A DNA stretch of 45,174 nt from Candidatus Saccharimonadota bacterium (GCA_027492635.1 JAPUEH010000022.1:1-45174); one strand, 5' to 3'. Counted from the stretch's first letter, positions 24,796 to 32,613 are shown. Notes: a model not told the origin generated them from the sequence alone. Translations and numbers: made by a program.

Positions 24796-24801
24796 TACAA
24801 T
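24796..24801 (+). promoter_or_regulatory. -10 box of dnaX-dnaB
   Basis: TACAAT 26 nt before the dnaX ATG, giving a short leader with a GAGGGGAG Shine-Dalgarno. Confidence 0.4.
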
Positions 24802-24827
24802 ATATAACAGACGACAAGAGGGGAGCT

Positions 24828-26261
24828 ATGACAGTCGCGCTATATCGTAAATACCGCAGTAAATCACTCGATGAAATCGTCGGTCAATCACATGTGACCG
24901 ATGTGCTTCGTCGTGCACTCGCGGCCGACAAAATTGCGCACGCCTACCTCCTCACGGGTCCGCGCGGTGTCGGCAAGACGTCGATAGCGCGTATTTTGGC
25001 GCATGAGATTAACGGCCTCGAGTATTCCGACGATAGCGAGCACCTCGACATTATCGAGATTGATGCCGCCAGCAACAACGGGGTTGACGACGTACGCGAA
25101 CTGCGCGAAAAAGCACTTGTCGCCCCGTCGAGCGCCAAGAAAAAAATCTACATTATCGACGAAGTACACATGCTCTCAAAGGCTGCATTTAATGCGCTGC
25201 TAAAAATCCTTGAGGAACCCCCAGAACACATCGTGTTTATCCTCGCTACGACCGATTTTGACAAGCTGCCCGATACTATCGTGAGCCGCACACAGCGATA
25301 TCATTTTCATACTATTTCGCGCGAGGCAGTCGTCGCACATCTCGCGCATATAGCCAAGCAAGAGCACATCACTATCAAGCCGGAAGCGCTCGAAATTATC
25401 GCCGAGCGAGGTGGCGGCAGCCTGCGCGACAGCATTAGCCTGCTCGACCAGCTTCAGCATACCCGCACCATGCAAAGTGGTATTTCCAGCCAGGATATCG
25501 AACAAGCACTAGGGCTCATGTCGGCGAACGAATGCGAGCAGCTTATCGCTGCACTGCAATCCGGCGACGCCAAAGCGATTATTACTCATGTCGCAGCGAT
25601 TCAACAGCGAGGCGTCAGCGCCACGACACTTGCATCACAACTCACGAGCGCCATCACAGCACAGCTCATCGACACGCCAGAGCTTGTTGGGCTGCTCGAA
25701 GGCCTGATGGATGTGCCAAAATCCTCACATCCTAGTACGAAGCTGCTCGTCACATTGCTTTCGCAGGCGACAATTGCCGCGCCCGTGAAAACTGTCGCGC
25801 AGACTGCGCACGCACCAGCTATGCCGACAATTACCGCGCCCGTCGTAGCTCCCGCGCCAAAGCCTACGCCAGCCAAAAAAGCCAAAGCCTCCGAGCCGCA
25901 ACCCGAACCAGCCAAAGAGCCGCGTCCAGCTCCCGCGACCCCGACAGATCTCTCTAAATTCGACTGGAACGCCGTACTCAGCTACGCAAAAGAGCATCAT
26001 ACTGCGCTCAATGCTATTTTGTCGAAATGCACCGCCGAAGTGCGCGGCGACAAAGTGGTGGTCTATGCAGGGCGCAAATTCAACAAAACCAAGCTCGATA
26101 GCGCCAAATACCGCCCAATCCTGGGGCAAATCATCGCCGAGACAGGTGCCGGCAGCGATGTCTATCTGGAAATCATCGGTGAGACTGCGCCGCCAAAAGA
26201 CGCGCAAGCTGCAAAAATCGCTGCTATGATGGGTGGAGGAGAAGAAGTCAATGTCGAATAG
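24828..26261 (+). CDS. dnaX: DNA polymerase III gamma/tau subunit lacking the zinc module
   Basis: 477 residues. RYRSKSLDEIVGQ, the Walker A TGPRGVGKTS (near residue 40), DAASNNGVDDVRELRE, Walker B IIDEVHM, LLKILEEPPEH and sensor region SRTQRYHF are all present. The four-Cys zinc module that DnaX normally carries between Walker A and DAAS is missing; instead ILAHEINGLEYSDDSEHLDI spans it with no Cys. Domain III follows, then a Pro/Ala/Lys linker (about 325-375) and a C-terminal domain. DnaX loads the beta clamp and organises the replisome. Start: ATG after GAGGGGAG. It overlaps dnaB by 11 nt. Confidence 0.95.
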   Translation: MTVALYRKYRSKSLDEIVGQSHVTDVLRRALAADKIAHAYLLTGPRGVGKTSIARILAHEINGLEYSDDSEHLDIIEIDAASNNGVDDVRELREKALVAPSSAKKKIYIIDEVHMLSKAAFNALLKILEEPPEHIVFILATTDFDKLPDTIVSRTQRYHFHTISREAVVAHLAHIAKQEHITIKPEALEIIAERGGGSLRDSISLLDQLQHTRTMQSGISSQDIEQALGLMSANECEQLIAALQSGDAKAIITHVAAIQQRGVSATTLASQLTSAITAQLIDTPELVGLLEGLMDVPKSSHPSTKLLVTLLSQATIAAPVKTVAQTAHAPAMPTITAPVVAPAPKPTPAKKAKASEPQPEPAKEPRPAPATPTDLSKFDWNAVLSYAKEHHTALNAILSKCTAEVRGDKVVVYAGRKFNKTKLDSAKYRPILGQIIAETGAGSDVYLEIIGETAPPKDAQAAKIAAMMGGGEEVNVE

Positions 26262-27612
26262 CCAAAAAACCACCAAAGACGTGAGCGCCCGCATTCCACC
26301 GCAAAACGTCGATGCCGAAAAAAGCCTGCTCGGCGCAGTGCTGATTGACGAAGAAGTGCTGCCAGACGTGACAGAGCTAGTGAAGCCAAAAGATTTTTAT
26401 GAAAAACCGCACGAAATGGTGTTTGATGCCATGGTACGACTCTACGAGCGCCACAAACCTGTCGACATGCTCACACTCACCGATGAGTTGAAACGTAAAG
26501 ACCAGCTGGAGATTATCGGCGGCGCAGCCTATCTATCTGAACTCACCAACTACGTGCCGACCGCCGCCCATGCCGAAGCCTACGCCGATCTGGTAGCACA
26601 AAAAGCCATTCGCCGTCGCCTTATCCACGCCAGTAGCGAGATCACCGAGCTGAGCTATGACGAAGAAAGCGAAACACAGGAGCTGCTGAGCAAAGCCGAA
26701 GCAGAACTCTTTAGCGTAAGTGATCAATCGCTCAAGCAAGACCTCGTGAGTATCGAAAACGTGCTGACCGACAGCTTTGACCGCATGGAAGAGTTACACC
26801 GCAACAAAGGCGCGCTGCGCGGCATCAAAACTGGCTACCGCGACCTCGACAACATGACCGCTGGTCTCCAACGCAGTGACCTTATCATTTTGGCGGCGCG
26901 CCCGGCGATGGGTAAGACCACGCTGGTGACAAATCTGGCCTACAACGTCGCCACGATTGAGCAAAAAGCCGTCCTGTTTTTCAGCCTTGAGATGAGCAAA
27001 GAGCAGCTGGTCGATCGTATGCTCGCCGACGCCAGTGGTGTCGACGCTTGGAATATTCGTACGGGAAATTTGAGCGATGAGGACTTTGCCAAACTGTCTG
27101 ATGCCATGGGCGAGATGGCCGAAGCCCCTATCTATATCGACGACAAACCTGGCCTCTCGGTACTCGAAATGCGCACAAAAGCCCGCCGCATCGCCCACGA
27201 GCAGCAGCTCGGCCTCATCATCGTCGACTATTTGCAGCTCATGCAAGGCAGCGCACACAATGCTGGCAACCGCGTACAAGAGGTGAGTGAGATTTCTCGT
27301 GGCCTCAAACTCGTGGCGCGTGAGCTCAATGTACCGCTTATCGCGCTCAGCCAGCTCAGTCGTACTGTCGAAACACGCACGCCGCCGATTCCGCAACTGT
27401 CCGACTTGCGTGAATCCGGCTCCATCGAGCAAGATGCCGACATCGTGAGCTTCATTTATCGCCCCGGCTACTACGAACCAGACAATCCGGACGTCCAAAA
27501 CATCACCGATCTCATCATCGCCAAGCACCGTAATGGCCCCGTCGGCAAAGTACAGCTCTTCTTCCACCCAGAGCGTCTGCGGTTTATGTCGCTCGACAAA
27601 CGACACGACTAA
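26251..27612 (+). CDS. dnaB: Replicative DNA helicase DnaB
   Basis: 453 residues. The N-terminal collar domain (PPQNVDAEKSLLGAVL) is followed by a linker and a RecA-like motor. Motor motifs are Walker A ARPAMGKTT (near 215), FSLEMSKEQLVDRM, Walker B LIIVDYLQLM, ALSQLSRTVE, LRESGSIEQDAD and IAKHRNGPVG. No intein is present. It unwinds DNA ahead of the replisome. The ATG lies inside the dnaX 3' end after GGAGGAG, so the two are translationally coupled. This is an unusual pairing that ties helicase and clamp-loader synthesis together. Confidence 0.97.
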   Translation: MSNSQKTTKDVSARIPPQNVDAEKSLLGAVLIDEEVLPDVTELVKPKDFYEKPHEMVFDAMVRLYERHKPVDMLTLTDELKRKDQLEIIGGAAYLSELTNYVPTAAHAEAYADLVAQKAIRRRLIHASSEITELSYDEESETQELLSKAEAELFSVSDQSLKQDLVSIENVLTDSFDRMEELHRNKGALRGIKTGYRDLDNMTAGLQRSDLIILAARPAMGKTTLVTNLAYNVATIEQKAVLFFSLEMSKEQLVDRMLADASGVDAWNIRTGNLSDEDFAKLSDAMGEMAEAPIYIDDKPGLSVLEMRTKARRIAHEQQLGLIIVDYLQLMQGSAHNAGNRVQEVSEISRGLKLVARELNVPLIALSQLSRTVETRTPPIPQLSDLRESGSIEQDADIVSFIYRPGYYEPDNPDVQNITDLIIAKHRNGPVGKVQLFFHPERLRFMSLDKRHD

Positions 27613-27622
27613 CGAGTATAAT
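27593..27622 (+). promoter_or_regulatory. Promoter of the GT-C-like gene
   Basis: TCGACA (27593-27598), an 18-nt spacer and TATAAT (27617-27622), ending 10 nt before the ATG at 27633; it overlaps the end of dnaB. Confidence 0.5.
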
Positions 27623-27632
27623 AGACCTATTC

Positions 27633-29117
27633 ATGACAAAAGATACGGTGAAAAACTATCGCCTCTATAGGCTGCGGTTCTGGATTGGCTATTTACTACT
27701 TGCATCGCTAGTTTTGGCAGTCTTCGTACTCGCTGCTACCTATGTACCAGGTGGAATCACCCCGAAAGAGCAAGATTCTGCGCTCACAAGCGCAAGCCTT
27801 AACCTTGCTCATCCGACGTCTTTTCTCATTGTAGATATGCCATATCATGCGCTTCAAAAGCTCTCGCTGTACTTGTTCGATCTGAATAGCTTTGCTATCA
27901 AGTTACCATCATTGATCGTTGGATTCGTGACAGCAATAGCGCTCGTACTCGTGCTTCGACGTCGCTTTAGTCAAACTGCAAGTATTGTTGCAGCTGGCAT
28001 CGTGGTTGTGTCGGCACTCTTTATTTCTCTCGTCTCTTCAGGAACACCAGATATTATGCTTGTATTGTGGCCAGCGCTATTTCTACTTGTGGCAGCCTAT
28101 GCGATTGATGGCAAAAAACTGCGTACTCCAGCGTTTTTGCTAGCGGGCGCGTTTGCGATGCTGAGTGTGTTTACCCCCTACATGCTATCACTCGTAGTGA
28201 TTTTTTGCCTCACCGCCATATTGCATCCCCGAATCCGCTATATGCTGCGCAAAGCTCCACGCTCAGCCCTTGGAGCAGGCCTCGTGCTTGCTTGTATTGG
28301 AGTTGCAACAATTAGCTTGGCTATATACTACAATCCAGCGCTACTTTCGCAACTTATATATCGTTCCGACAGCTACTCGCTTGATATTCTTGCAAATCTC
28401 AAATTAATCGCTTACCAGACAATGGATTTCGCCTCCGCCAGCATAAGCAAGACAGGCCTATTGGCGCCAATCTTTGGACTATGTACCCTCATCTTTGCCT
28501 GCATCGGTGCTCGTCACCTTATCGTGTGGCGTCATTCTGCAGTAAGCTACCTTGTTGCGCTCTGGCTTCTCTGCATAACTCCAATTGTGCTGCTTAACCC
28601 ATTAGCACTTCATCTTTATATCGTGCCTATCGCGTTGCTCATTGCTTCTGGTATTGGTGCCGTGCTAAATTACTGGTATCGGCTTTTTCCGCAAAACCCT
28701 TATGCGCGCATATTCGCTCTTGTGCCCCTCACAATTCTATTTGCCTGCATCATTATTCCGGGCGCACTGCGCTACTTCTACTCCTATCACTACCTTGCTC
28801 CACTTGCAAACAATTCCTCTCCAGATCTCGCGCTTGTTGCCCGTGAAGTGAATCATGCGCCTAGCGCGACGCTACTCGTAGCCAGTAGCGAAATAAACTG
28901 GTATCGACTCTACCTGGATACTCATAAAAATACGACAACAAAGCTTGCCACTGACATATCGCAAGTGTCGCGAAACGGAACAATTATTACCGATACTATT
29001 GCTACGCGAAATAGTCCGCTCGTGGCTACTGGTATTCGCCCCGAGCGGATTGTCGCCACCAGTACACTCCATTCACCAAGTGATCGCGTCTACCTCTACA
29101 AAAAGACAGCGAAATAA
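27633..29117 (+). CDS. Multi-pass membrane protein, GT-C/PMT-like glycosyltransferase
   Basis: 494 residues with about ten to twelve hydrophobic segments and a soluble C-terminal domain (about 400-494). The first loop after TM1 (GGITPKEQDSALTSASLN) occupies the position where ArnT/PMT-type GT-C enzymes carry their acidic catalytic motif. The next helices have the PMT_2 spacing (SFAIKLPSLIVGFVTA). The fold is inferred from topology; the substrate, presumably a lipid-linked sugar used outside the membrane, is unknown. It interrupts the usual dnaX-ybaB-recR order. Confidence 0.6.
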   Translation: MTKDTVKNYRLYRLRFWIGYLLLASLVLAVFVLAATYVPGGITPKEQDSALTSASLNLAHPTSFLIVDMPYHALQKLSLYLFDLNSFAIKLPSLIVGFVTAIALVLVLRRRFSQTASIVAAGIVVVSALFISLVSSGTPDIMLVLWPALFLLVAAYAIDGKKLRTPAFLLAGAFAMLSVFTPYMLSLVVIFCLTAILHPRIRYMLRKAPRSALGAGLVLACIGVATISLAIYYNPALLSQLIYRSDSYSLDILANLKLIAYQTMDFASASISKTGLLAPIFGLCTLIFACIGARHLIVWRHSAVSYLVALWLLCITPIVLLNPLALHLYIVPIALLIASGIGAVLNYWYRLFPQNPYARIFALVPLTILFACIIIPGALRYFYSYHYLAPLANNSSPDLALVAREVNHAPSATLLVASSEINWYRLYLDTHKNTTTKLATDISQVSRNGTIITDTIATRNSPLVATGIRPERIVATSTLHSPSDRVYLYKKTAK

Positions 29118-29119
29118 CG

Positions 29120-29125
29120 TATACT
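29120..29125 (+). promoter_or_regulatory. -10 box of ybaB-recR
   Basis: TATACT directly after the upstream stop codon; a leader of about 28 nt carries a GAGGAGG Shine-Dalgarno before ybaB. Confidence 0.5.
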
Positions 29126-29158
29126 AGAAAGAGTAATTCAGAGGAGGAATACTTTATT

Positions 29159-29467
29159 ATGGCGTTTGACCAAATGAAAATGCTCAACGACCTGCGCAAA
29201 GCGCAAAAAGAACTCAAAAAACAGCAGATTATTGCTGTGGCTGGCGGTGACGATGATGCCGACGATCCAGCAGTAGAAGTGACCATCAACGGCGAACTCA
29301 AAGTTGAAAACATCAAAATCAACCCAGCTTACGTCGATCTCGAAGATATCGAAGAACTTGAAGGCTGGCTTGAAGCGGCTATCCGCGACGGCATGGCAAA
29401 AGCTCAAGAAGTCGCCGCCGAGAAGATGAAGCCACTCATGGGCGGCATGAACCTGCCAGGCATGTAG
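29159..29467 (+). CDS. ybaB: YbaB/EbfC-family nucleoid-associated protein
   Basis: 102 residues, the usual size. The N-terminal helix (FDQMKMLNDLRKAQKELKKQ) precedes a beta hairpin (VEVTINGELKVENIKINP) and a C-terminal helix (LEGWLEAAIRDGMAKAQEVAA) ending in a Met/Gly-rich tail. YbaB forms dimers that bind DNA and is typically coded with recR, as here (5 nt gap). Confidence 0.93.
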   Translation: MAFDQMKMLNDLRKAQKELKKQQIIAVAGGDDDADDPAVEVTINGELKVENIKINPAYVDLEDIEELEGWLEAAIRDGMAKAQEVAAEKMKPLMGGMNLPGM

Positions 29468-29472
29468 TCTGT

Positions 29473-30087
29473 ATGGCGCAGCTTTTGCCCCAAGCACTTC
29501 TCAGTGCCATAGATGAAATCGGTAAACTGCCAGGAGTTGGTGCGCGTACAGCCGAGCGGTATGCGTACCATCTTTTGCGTGCCAATCAATCGTCAAACGA
29601 CAAACTGGCGGCGGCTATCACGCGTTTGCACAGCGGAGTCAAATCATGTCCCGTCACCTTTGCGCTAATCGACGCCAGCGAAGACATCTCGCCGCTCTAT
29701 AGTGACAGCACGCGCGACAAATCGCTCATCGCTGTAGTCGAAGAGCCGCTCGATATCATCGCGCTGGAGCGCACCGGGCAATATCGCGGCACCTACCACG
29801 TACTCGGCGGGGCGATCAGCCCGATCGACGGTATCGGGCCAGAGCAGCTCCATATCTCAGAGCTCATCAAACGTATCACAGACGACGAAGTACAAGAAAT
29901 TATCATTGCCACCAACGCCAGCGTTGAAGGTGAGTCCACGGCACTCTTCCTCCAGCGACAAGTAGAGGAACATGGGCTTGATGTCAAGATGAGCCGCTTG
30001 GCACGCGGACTACCTGTCGGTGTCGACCTAGAATACGCCGATCAGATCACCCTGAGCCATGCGCTTGAGGGTAGGCGAGTACTCTAG
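29473..30087 (+). CDS. recR: Recombination protein RecR lacking the zinc finger
   Basis: 204 residues. The helix-hairpin-helix (LPGVGARTAERYAYHLL, near 17-33) and the Toprim domain (SLIAVVEEPLDIIALERTG, VLGGAISPIDGIGPE, ATNASVEGESTA, RLARGLPVGVDLEYAD) are intact. The middle segment that normally carries a C4 zinc finger reads GVKSCPVTFALIDASEDISP and keeps one Cys only. RecR acts with RecO and RecF in gap repair as a DNA clamp. It is co-transcribed with ybaB and followed by a terminator. Confidence 0.95.
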   Translation: MAQLLPQALLSAIDEIGKLPGVGARTAERYAYHLLRANQSSNDKLAAAITRLHSGVKSCPVTFALIDASEDISPLYSDSTRDKSLIAVVEEPLDIIALERTGQYRGTYHVLGGAISPIDGIGPEQLHISELIKRITDDEVQEIIIATNASVEGESTALFLQRQVEEHGLDVKMSRLARGLPVGVDLEYADQITLSHALEGRRVL

Positions 30088-30096
30088 AAAAGAATG

Positions 30097-30121
30097 AAGA
30101 CCCCTAATAGAGGGGTCTTTT
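30097..30121. terminator. Terminator after recR
   Basis: AAGACCCCT (30097-30105) and AGGGGTCTT (30111-30119) around AATAG, followed by T. Upstream A-residues also give a T-tract on the minus strand. Confidence 0.85.
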
Positions 30122-30182
30122 ACGATACCCATGGGGGCATCGTGACGGGAGAGTCTCTATCCGATGGAGACTCCATCCCGTC
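30122..30182. repeat. Two hairpins between convergent genes
   Basis: ACGATACCC/GGGGCATCGT pairs over 30122-30143 with one bulge. GACGGGAGAGTCTC (30144-30157) pairs with GAGACTC plus TCCCGTC (30167-30182) with a 2-nt bulge, making 14 bp. No T-run follows either one. Confidence 0.6.
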
Positions 30183-30196
30183 GTATAGTGCGTCAG

Positions 30197-30478
30197 CTAC
30201 CTTTCGATCAAATCGTGGCGACTGTCAGAATCGTCGATTGTCTCGTGTATCCTGCGCGAAATATCCGCGCAAGACGCTTCATAGATGCTGCACGCTTCGA
30301 GCGCGTCGGACAGTCGATCGTGCACAATCAAATACTGCAGCTGCATCACAGCAAGGCCAAGCATGAGCACCAAGAATGCACTTGCAACGCCAAAGATGGC
30401 GTATACAGTCAACGCCAACGCACCGACCGCTACATACAGGCCGTTACGCGCTACCCAACGTACACTCTTCTTTTTCAT
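30197..30478 (-). CDS. Small membrane protein of unknown function
   Basis: 93 residues: basic head MKKKSVRWVARNG, two hydrophobic segments or a long hairpin (about 14-50, LYVAVGALALTVYAIFG then FLVLMLGLAVMQLQY), and a hydrophilic acidic/Arg tail with three Cys or His groups. A TAGGAG Shine-Dalgarno precedes the ATG. The leader of about 65 nt carries two inverted repeats (30502-30517 and 30521-30535). No family recognised. Confidence 0.6.
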   Translation of the reverse strand: MKKKSVRWVARNGLYVAVGALALTVYAIFGVASAFLVLMLGLAVMQLQYLIVHDRLSDALEACSIYEASCADISRRIHETIDDSDSRHDLIER

Positions 30479-30501
30479 GTCAACTCCTAATATAGGGAGA
30501 C

Positions 30502-30535
30502 GGGGTATACATACCCCACCCAGACACCATGTCTG
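30502..30535 (-). promoter_or_regulatory. Paired inverted repeats in the leader of the 93-residue gene
   Basis: GGGGTAT (30502-30508) and ATACCCC (30511-30517) are 2 nt apart. CAGAC (30521-30525) and GTCTG (30531-30535) follow at once. They lie between the predicted transcription start and the Shine-Dalgarno, so they could be a protein operator or leader hairpins. Confidence 0.5.
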
Positions 30536-30544
30536 AGCAGTTAT

Positions 30545-30573
30545 ACTTTAGAGTATTATTTTTGTTTTGTCAA
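30545..30573 (-). promoter_or_regulatory. Promoter of the 93-residue membrane protein gene
   Basis: On the minus strand TTGACA (30573-30568), 17 nt, and TAAAGT (30550-30545). The leader is about 65 nt. Confidence 0.55.
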
Positions 30574-30598
30574 TATTTTATCCTCTTTACACCTCTGT

Positions 30599-30604
30599 TA
30601 CAAT
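30599..30604 (+). promoter_or_regulatory. -10 box of the DHH phosphoesterase gene
   Basis: TACAAT ends 7 nt before the ATG at 30612, setting that start rather than upstream in-frame codons. Confidence 0.45.
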
Positions 30605-30611
30605 AAGTATA

Positions 30612-31595
30612 ATGTTTGATACCGCCAAAACCCTCATCACCGAAGCCAAAAAAATCATCGTCATCCAAGCCGAAAACCCCGACGGCGATAGCCTAGGCAG
30701 CAGCCTGGCGCTCGAAGAAATCCTGGGCGACCTGGGCAAAGAAGTCGTACTATATTGCCCGGTCGACATCCCCAAATACATGCGCTACATCGTGGGCTGG
30801 GACAGGGTAGTAACGGATTTTGATGCATCGGCAGACCTGGCTATCATCGTCGACACAACCGCCGATGTACTGATGAGTAAAGTACTCGAAACACCCGACG
30901 CACGGCATTTTCTGGAATCGCACCCAGTACTGGTGATTGATCATCATACAGAGACCGCGCCAAACCTCAGCTTTGACCACACACTACTCATCGAGGAAGC
31001 CCCCGCTGCGTCGCAGGTAATTTATCATCTGGCACATGATGCGGGCTGGGATATCAACCAGCAGGCCGCCGAAAATTTGATGGTCGCCCTGCAATCCGAC
31101 ACCCTCGGCATGACCACGCCAAACGTCTCGCCCGAAAGCTACCGTGTAGCCGCCGACCTGACCGAGCGTGGCGCCGTCGTAGCCGACATCGAAGAACGCC
31201 GCCGCGAGTTTATGAAAAAATCGCCAGAGATACTGGAGTACAAAGGCCGGCTCATCGGGCGCATCGAATACTTCCTCGACGGCAAACTAGCATTGGTACG
31301 GATTCCGTTTGCAGAAATCCAAGAATATAGCGATGCCTACAATCCCAGCGTGCTGGTGCTCGACGAAATGCGGCTCGTGACAGGCGTGGAGATTGGCGTG
31401 GCCATCAAAACCTACCCAGACGGCAAGCTGACCGGCAAACTCCGCAGCAACAGCCCCATCAGCGCCGACGTGGCCGGCTACTTTGGCGGCGGCGGCCACA
31501 AATACGCCGCAGGATTCCGCGTATACGAAGACGAAGAACAAGTAGTACGCGAGCTTGTTGAGGCGACCGATAAAGCGCTGGCAGAAAATGACTAA
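30612..31595 (+). CDS. DHH-DHHA1 phosphoesterase (NrnA-like)
   Basis: 327 residues. The DHH domain shows ENPDGDSLGSS (motif I, near residue 20), IVDTTADV (motif II), VIDHHTET (DHH, motif III) and a later QSDTLGMTT. The DHHA1 domain ends with GGGGHKYAAGF. Family members degrade nano-RNA, pAp or cyclic dinucleotides. In motif I the metal-binding His found in NrnA (HxxPDxD) is replaced by Ala (AENPDGD), so the metal site differs. Its stop overlaps the next gene by 8 nt. Confidence 0.9.
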   Translation: MFDTAKTLITEAKKIIVIQAENPDGDSLGSSLALEEILGDLGKEVVLYCPVDIPKYMRYIVGWDRVVTDFDASADLAIIVDTTADVLMSKVLETPDARHFLESHPVLVIDHHTETAPNLSFDHTLLIEEAPAASQVIYHLAHDAGWDINQQAAENLMVALQSDTLGMTTPNVSPESYRVAADLTERGAVVADIEERRREFMKKSPEILEYKGRLIGRIEYFLDGKLALVRIPFAEIQEYSDAYNPSVLVLDEMRLVTGVEIGVAIKTYPDGKLTGKLRSNSPISADVAGYFGGGGHKYAAGFRVYEDEEQVVRELVEATDKALAEND

Positions 31596-32109
31596 TCAAA
31601 AAATTATATTCATAACAGGGCCGACCGGAGCAGGCAAGTCGACTATATCCCGCATGCTTGCAAATCGTCTTGGTCGCTGCGCAAATATTGAAGTGGATCA
31701 TATCAAACACTTTACTGAATTTGGATTTCCCGACCCAAAGAACGCATCGTCACGTCATTTTGATGAATGGCCACTTGTAGGTGAAGCAACCAAAAGACTG
31801 GCGCAATTTTACCTATCAGAAGACCTCGACTTGATTATCAATGGGTATATCGGTACGCAGGCATGGGACAATATTATGTCTGATATTACACCGTCACATG
31901 CATTTATGCTCTTGCCCGACCTAGAGACATTGCAAAAGCGAGACGTATCGCGACCACTCGACCAACAGCTGGGTGCGACACTGAGCGAAAAACATCATAC
32001 CTACTTCTCATCTGCCGATTTTTTCGACGATACATTTGAAATTATCGACACGAGTCGCCAAACCGCAGAGCAAACCCTAGAGAATATACTCTATAAAATA
32101 GGAAAGTAG
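31588..32109 (+). CDS. P-loop kinase (AAA_33-like)
   Basis: 173 residues. Walker A GPTGAGKST (residues about 10-18), then NIEVDHIKHF near 35, where small-molecule kinases place their catalytic Asp. LDLIINGYIG near 88 and a C-terminal helix complete the fold. It could be a gluconate/shikimate-type kinase or an antibiotic or RNA-end kinase. The overlap with the DHH gene implies coupled expression and perhaps nucleotide metabolism, but the substrate is unknown. Confidence 0.65.
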   Translation: MTNQKIIFITGPTGAGKSTISRMLANRLGRCANIEVDHIKHFTEFGFPDPKNASSRHFDEWPLVGEATKRLAQFYLSEDLDLIINGYIGTQAWDNIMSDITPSHAFMLLPDLETLQKRDVSRPLDQQLGATLSEKHHTYFSSADFFDDTFEIIDTSRQTAEQTLENILYKIGK

Positions 32110-32152
32110 CTGCTACTCACAGGCTCAACCAGTATATTAAATCCCGCATTTT

Positions 32153-32180
32153 GTCATTCTCTGACTTGACCAGAGAATCC
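32153..32180 (-). repeat. Palindromic repeat copy 1 (next to the GIY-YIG stop)
   Basis: Read on the minus strand the 28-nt unit matches copies 2 and 3. Stem ATTCTCTG/CAGAGAAT (8 bp) around a 7-nt loop. It begins 3 nt beyond the GIY-YIG stop codon. Confidence 0.85.
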
Positions 32181-32183
32181 AGA

Positions 32184-32468
32184 TCAAAAATCTTCAGCTA
32201 AATCACGCCAGTCTGGATTCTGCGCCTCTATCAATGCTATCTTCCAGGCTCTATTCCAGCGCTTGAGCTGTTTTTCACGCTGGATAGCAGTTTCAACTGA
32301 CGTAGTCTGTTCATAAAACACGAGATTCACCACGCTATACTTATTCGTAAAACCTTTTGCTACGTGTTGTTTATGCTCGTCGACGCGACGTAATAAATTA
32401 TTTGTCATACCTGTATATATAGTTCCGTTTTTACCAGAGGCAAGTATATATACATAGTATTCTTTCAT
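32184..32468 (-). CDS. GIY-YIG (URI-domain) endonuclease flanked by palindromic repeats
   Basis: 94 residues, a stand-alone catalytic module. YYVYILASGKNGTIYTGMTN supplies the GIY-YIG motif (YVY...TYTG), NNLLRRVDEHK holds the catalytic Arg and His segment, and the metal-binding Glu follows in AIQREKQLKRW. The tail NPDWRDLAED is typical of short URI-type proteins. The start at 32468 is set by TATAAT 9 nt upstream; the longer frame begins inside a palindromic repeat. Palindromes bracket the gene within 3-5 nt at both ends, suggesting a mobile or REP-linked unit. It probably nicks DNA; its target is unknown. Confidence 0.9.
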   Translation of the reverse strand: MKEYYVYILASGKNGTIYTGMTNNLLRRVDEHKQHVAKGFTNKYSVVNLVFYEQTTSVETAIQREKQLKRWNRAWKIALIEAQNPDWRDLAEDF

Positions 32469-32477
32469 TATTGATCT

Positions 32478-32483
32478 ATTATA
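32478..32483 (-). promoter_or_regulatory. -10 box of the GIY-YIG gene
   Basis: TATAAT on the minus strand, 9 nt before the ATG, immediately downstream of palindrome copy 2. Confidence 0.55.
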
Positions 32484-32486
32484 CCT

Positions 32487-32514
32487 GGATTCTCCGATCA
32501 AGTCGGAGAGTGAC
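32487..32514 (+). repeat. Palindromic repeat copy 2
   Basis: Stem ATTCTCCG/CGGAGAGT with loop ATCAAGT. Relative to copies 1 and 3 the T-A pair is C-G, a compensatory change that keeps the hairpin. It is inverted relative to copy 1. Confidence 0.85.
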
Positions 32515-32527
32515 AGGGGATAGAGAT

Positions 32528-32555
32528 GGGTTCTCTGGTCAAGCCAGAGAATGAC
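32528..32555 (+). repeat. Palindromic repeat copy 3
   Basis: Stem TTCTCTGG/CCAGAGAA around TCAAG, in direct orientation 13 nt after copy 2 and upstream of cysS. Confidence 0.85.
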
Positions 32556-32583
32556 GGTACGAAATTTCCAAACAATCTAGACA

Positions 32584-32613
32584 ATGACAACAGCCAGTTC
32601 AAAATGCTACACT
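32584..32613 (+). promoter_or_regulatory. Promoter of cysS
   Basis: ATGACA (32584-32589), 18 nt, and TACACT (32608-32613), ending 6 nt before the ATG at 32620. It sets the start and suggests a leaderless mRNA. Confidence 0.55.

Noticed and set aside
26794-27606. 270-codon minus-strand ORF across dnaB
   Set aside because: Shadow of dnaB, whose motifs are complete in the sense frame.
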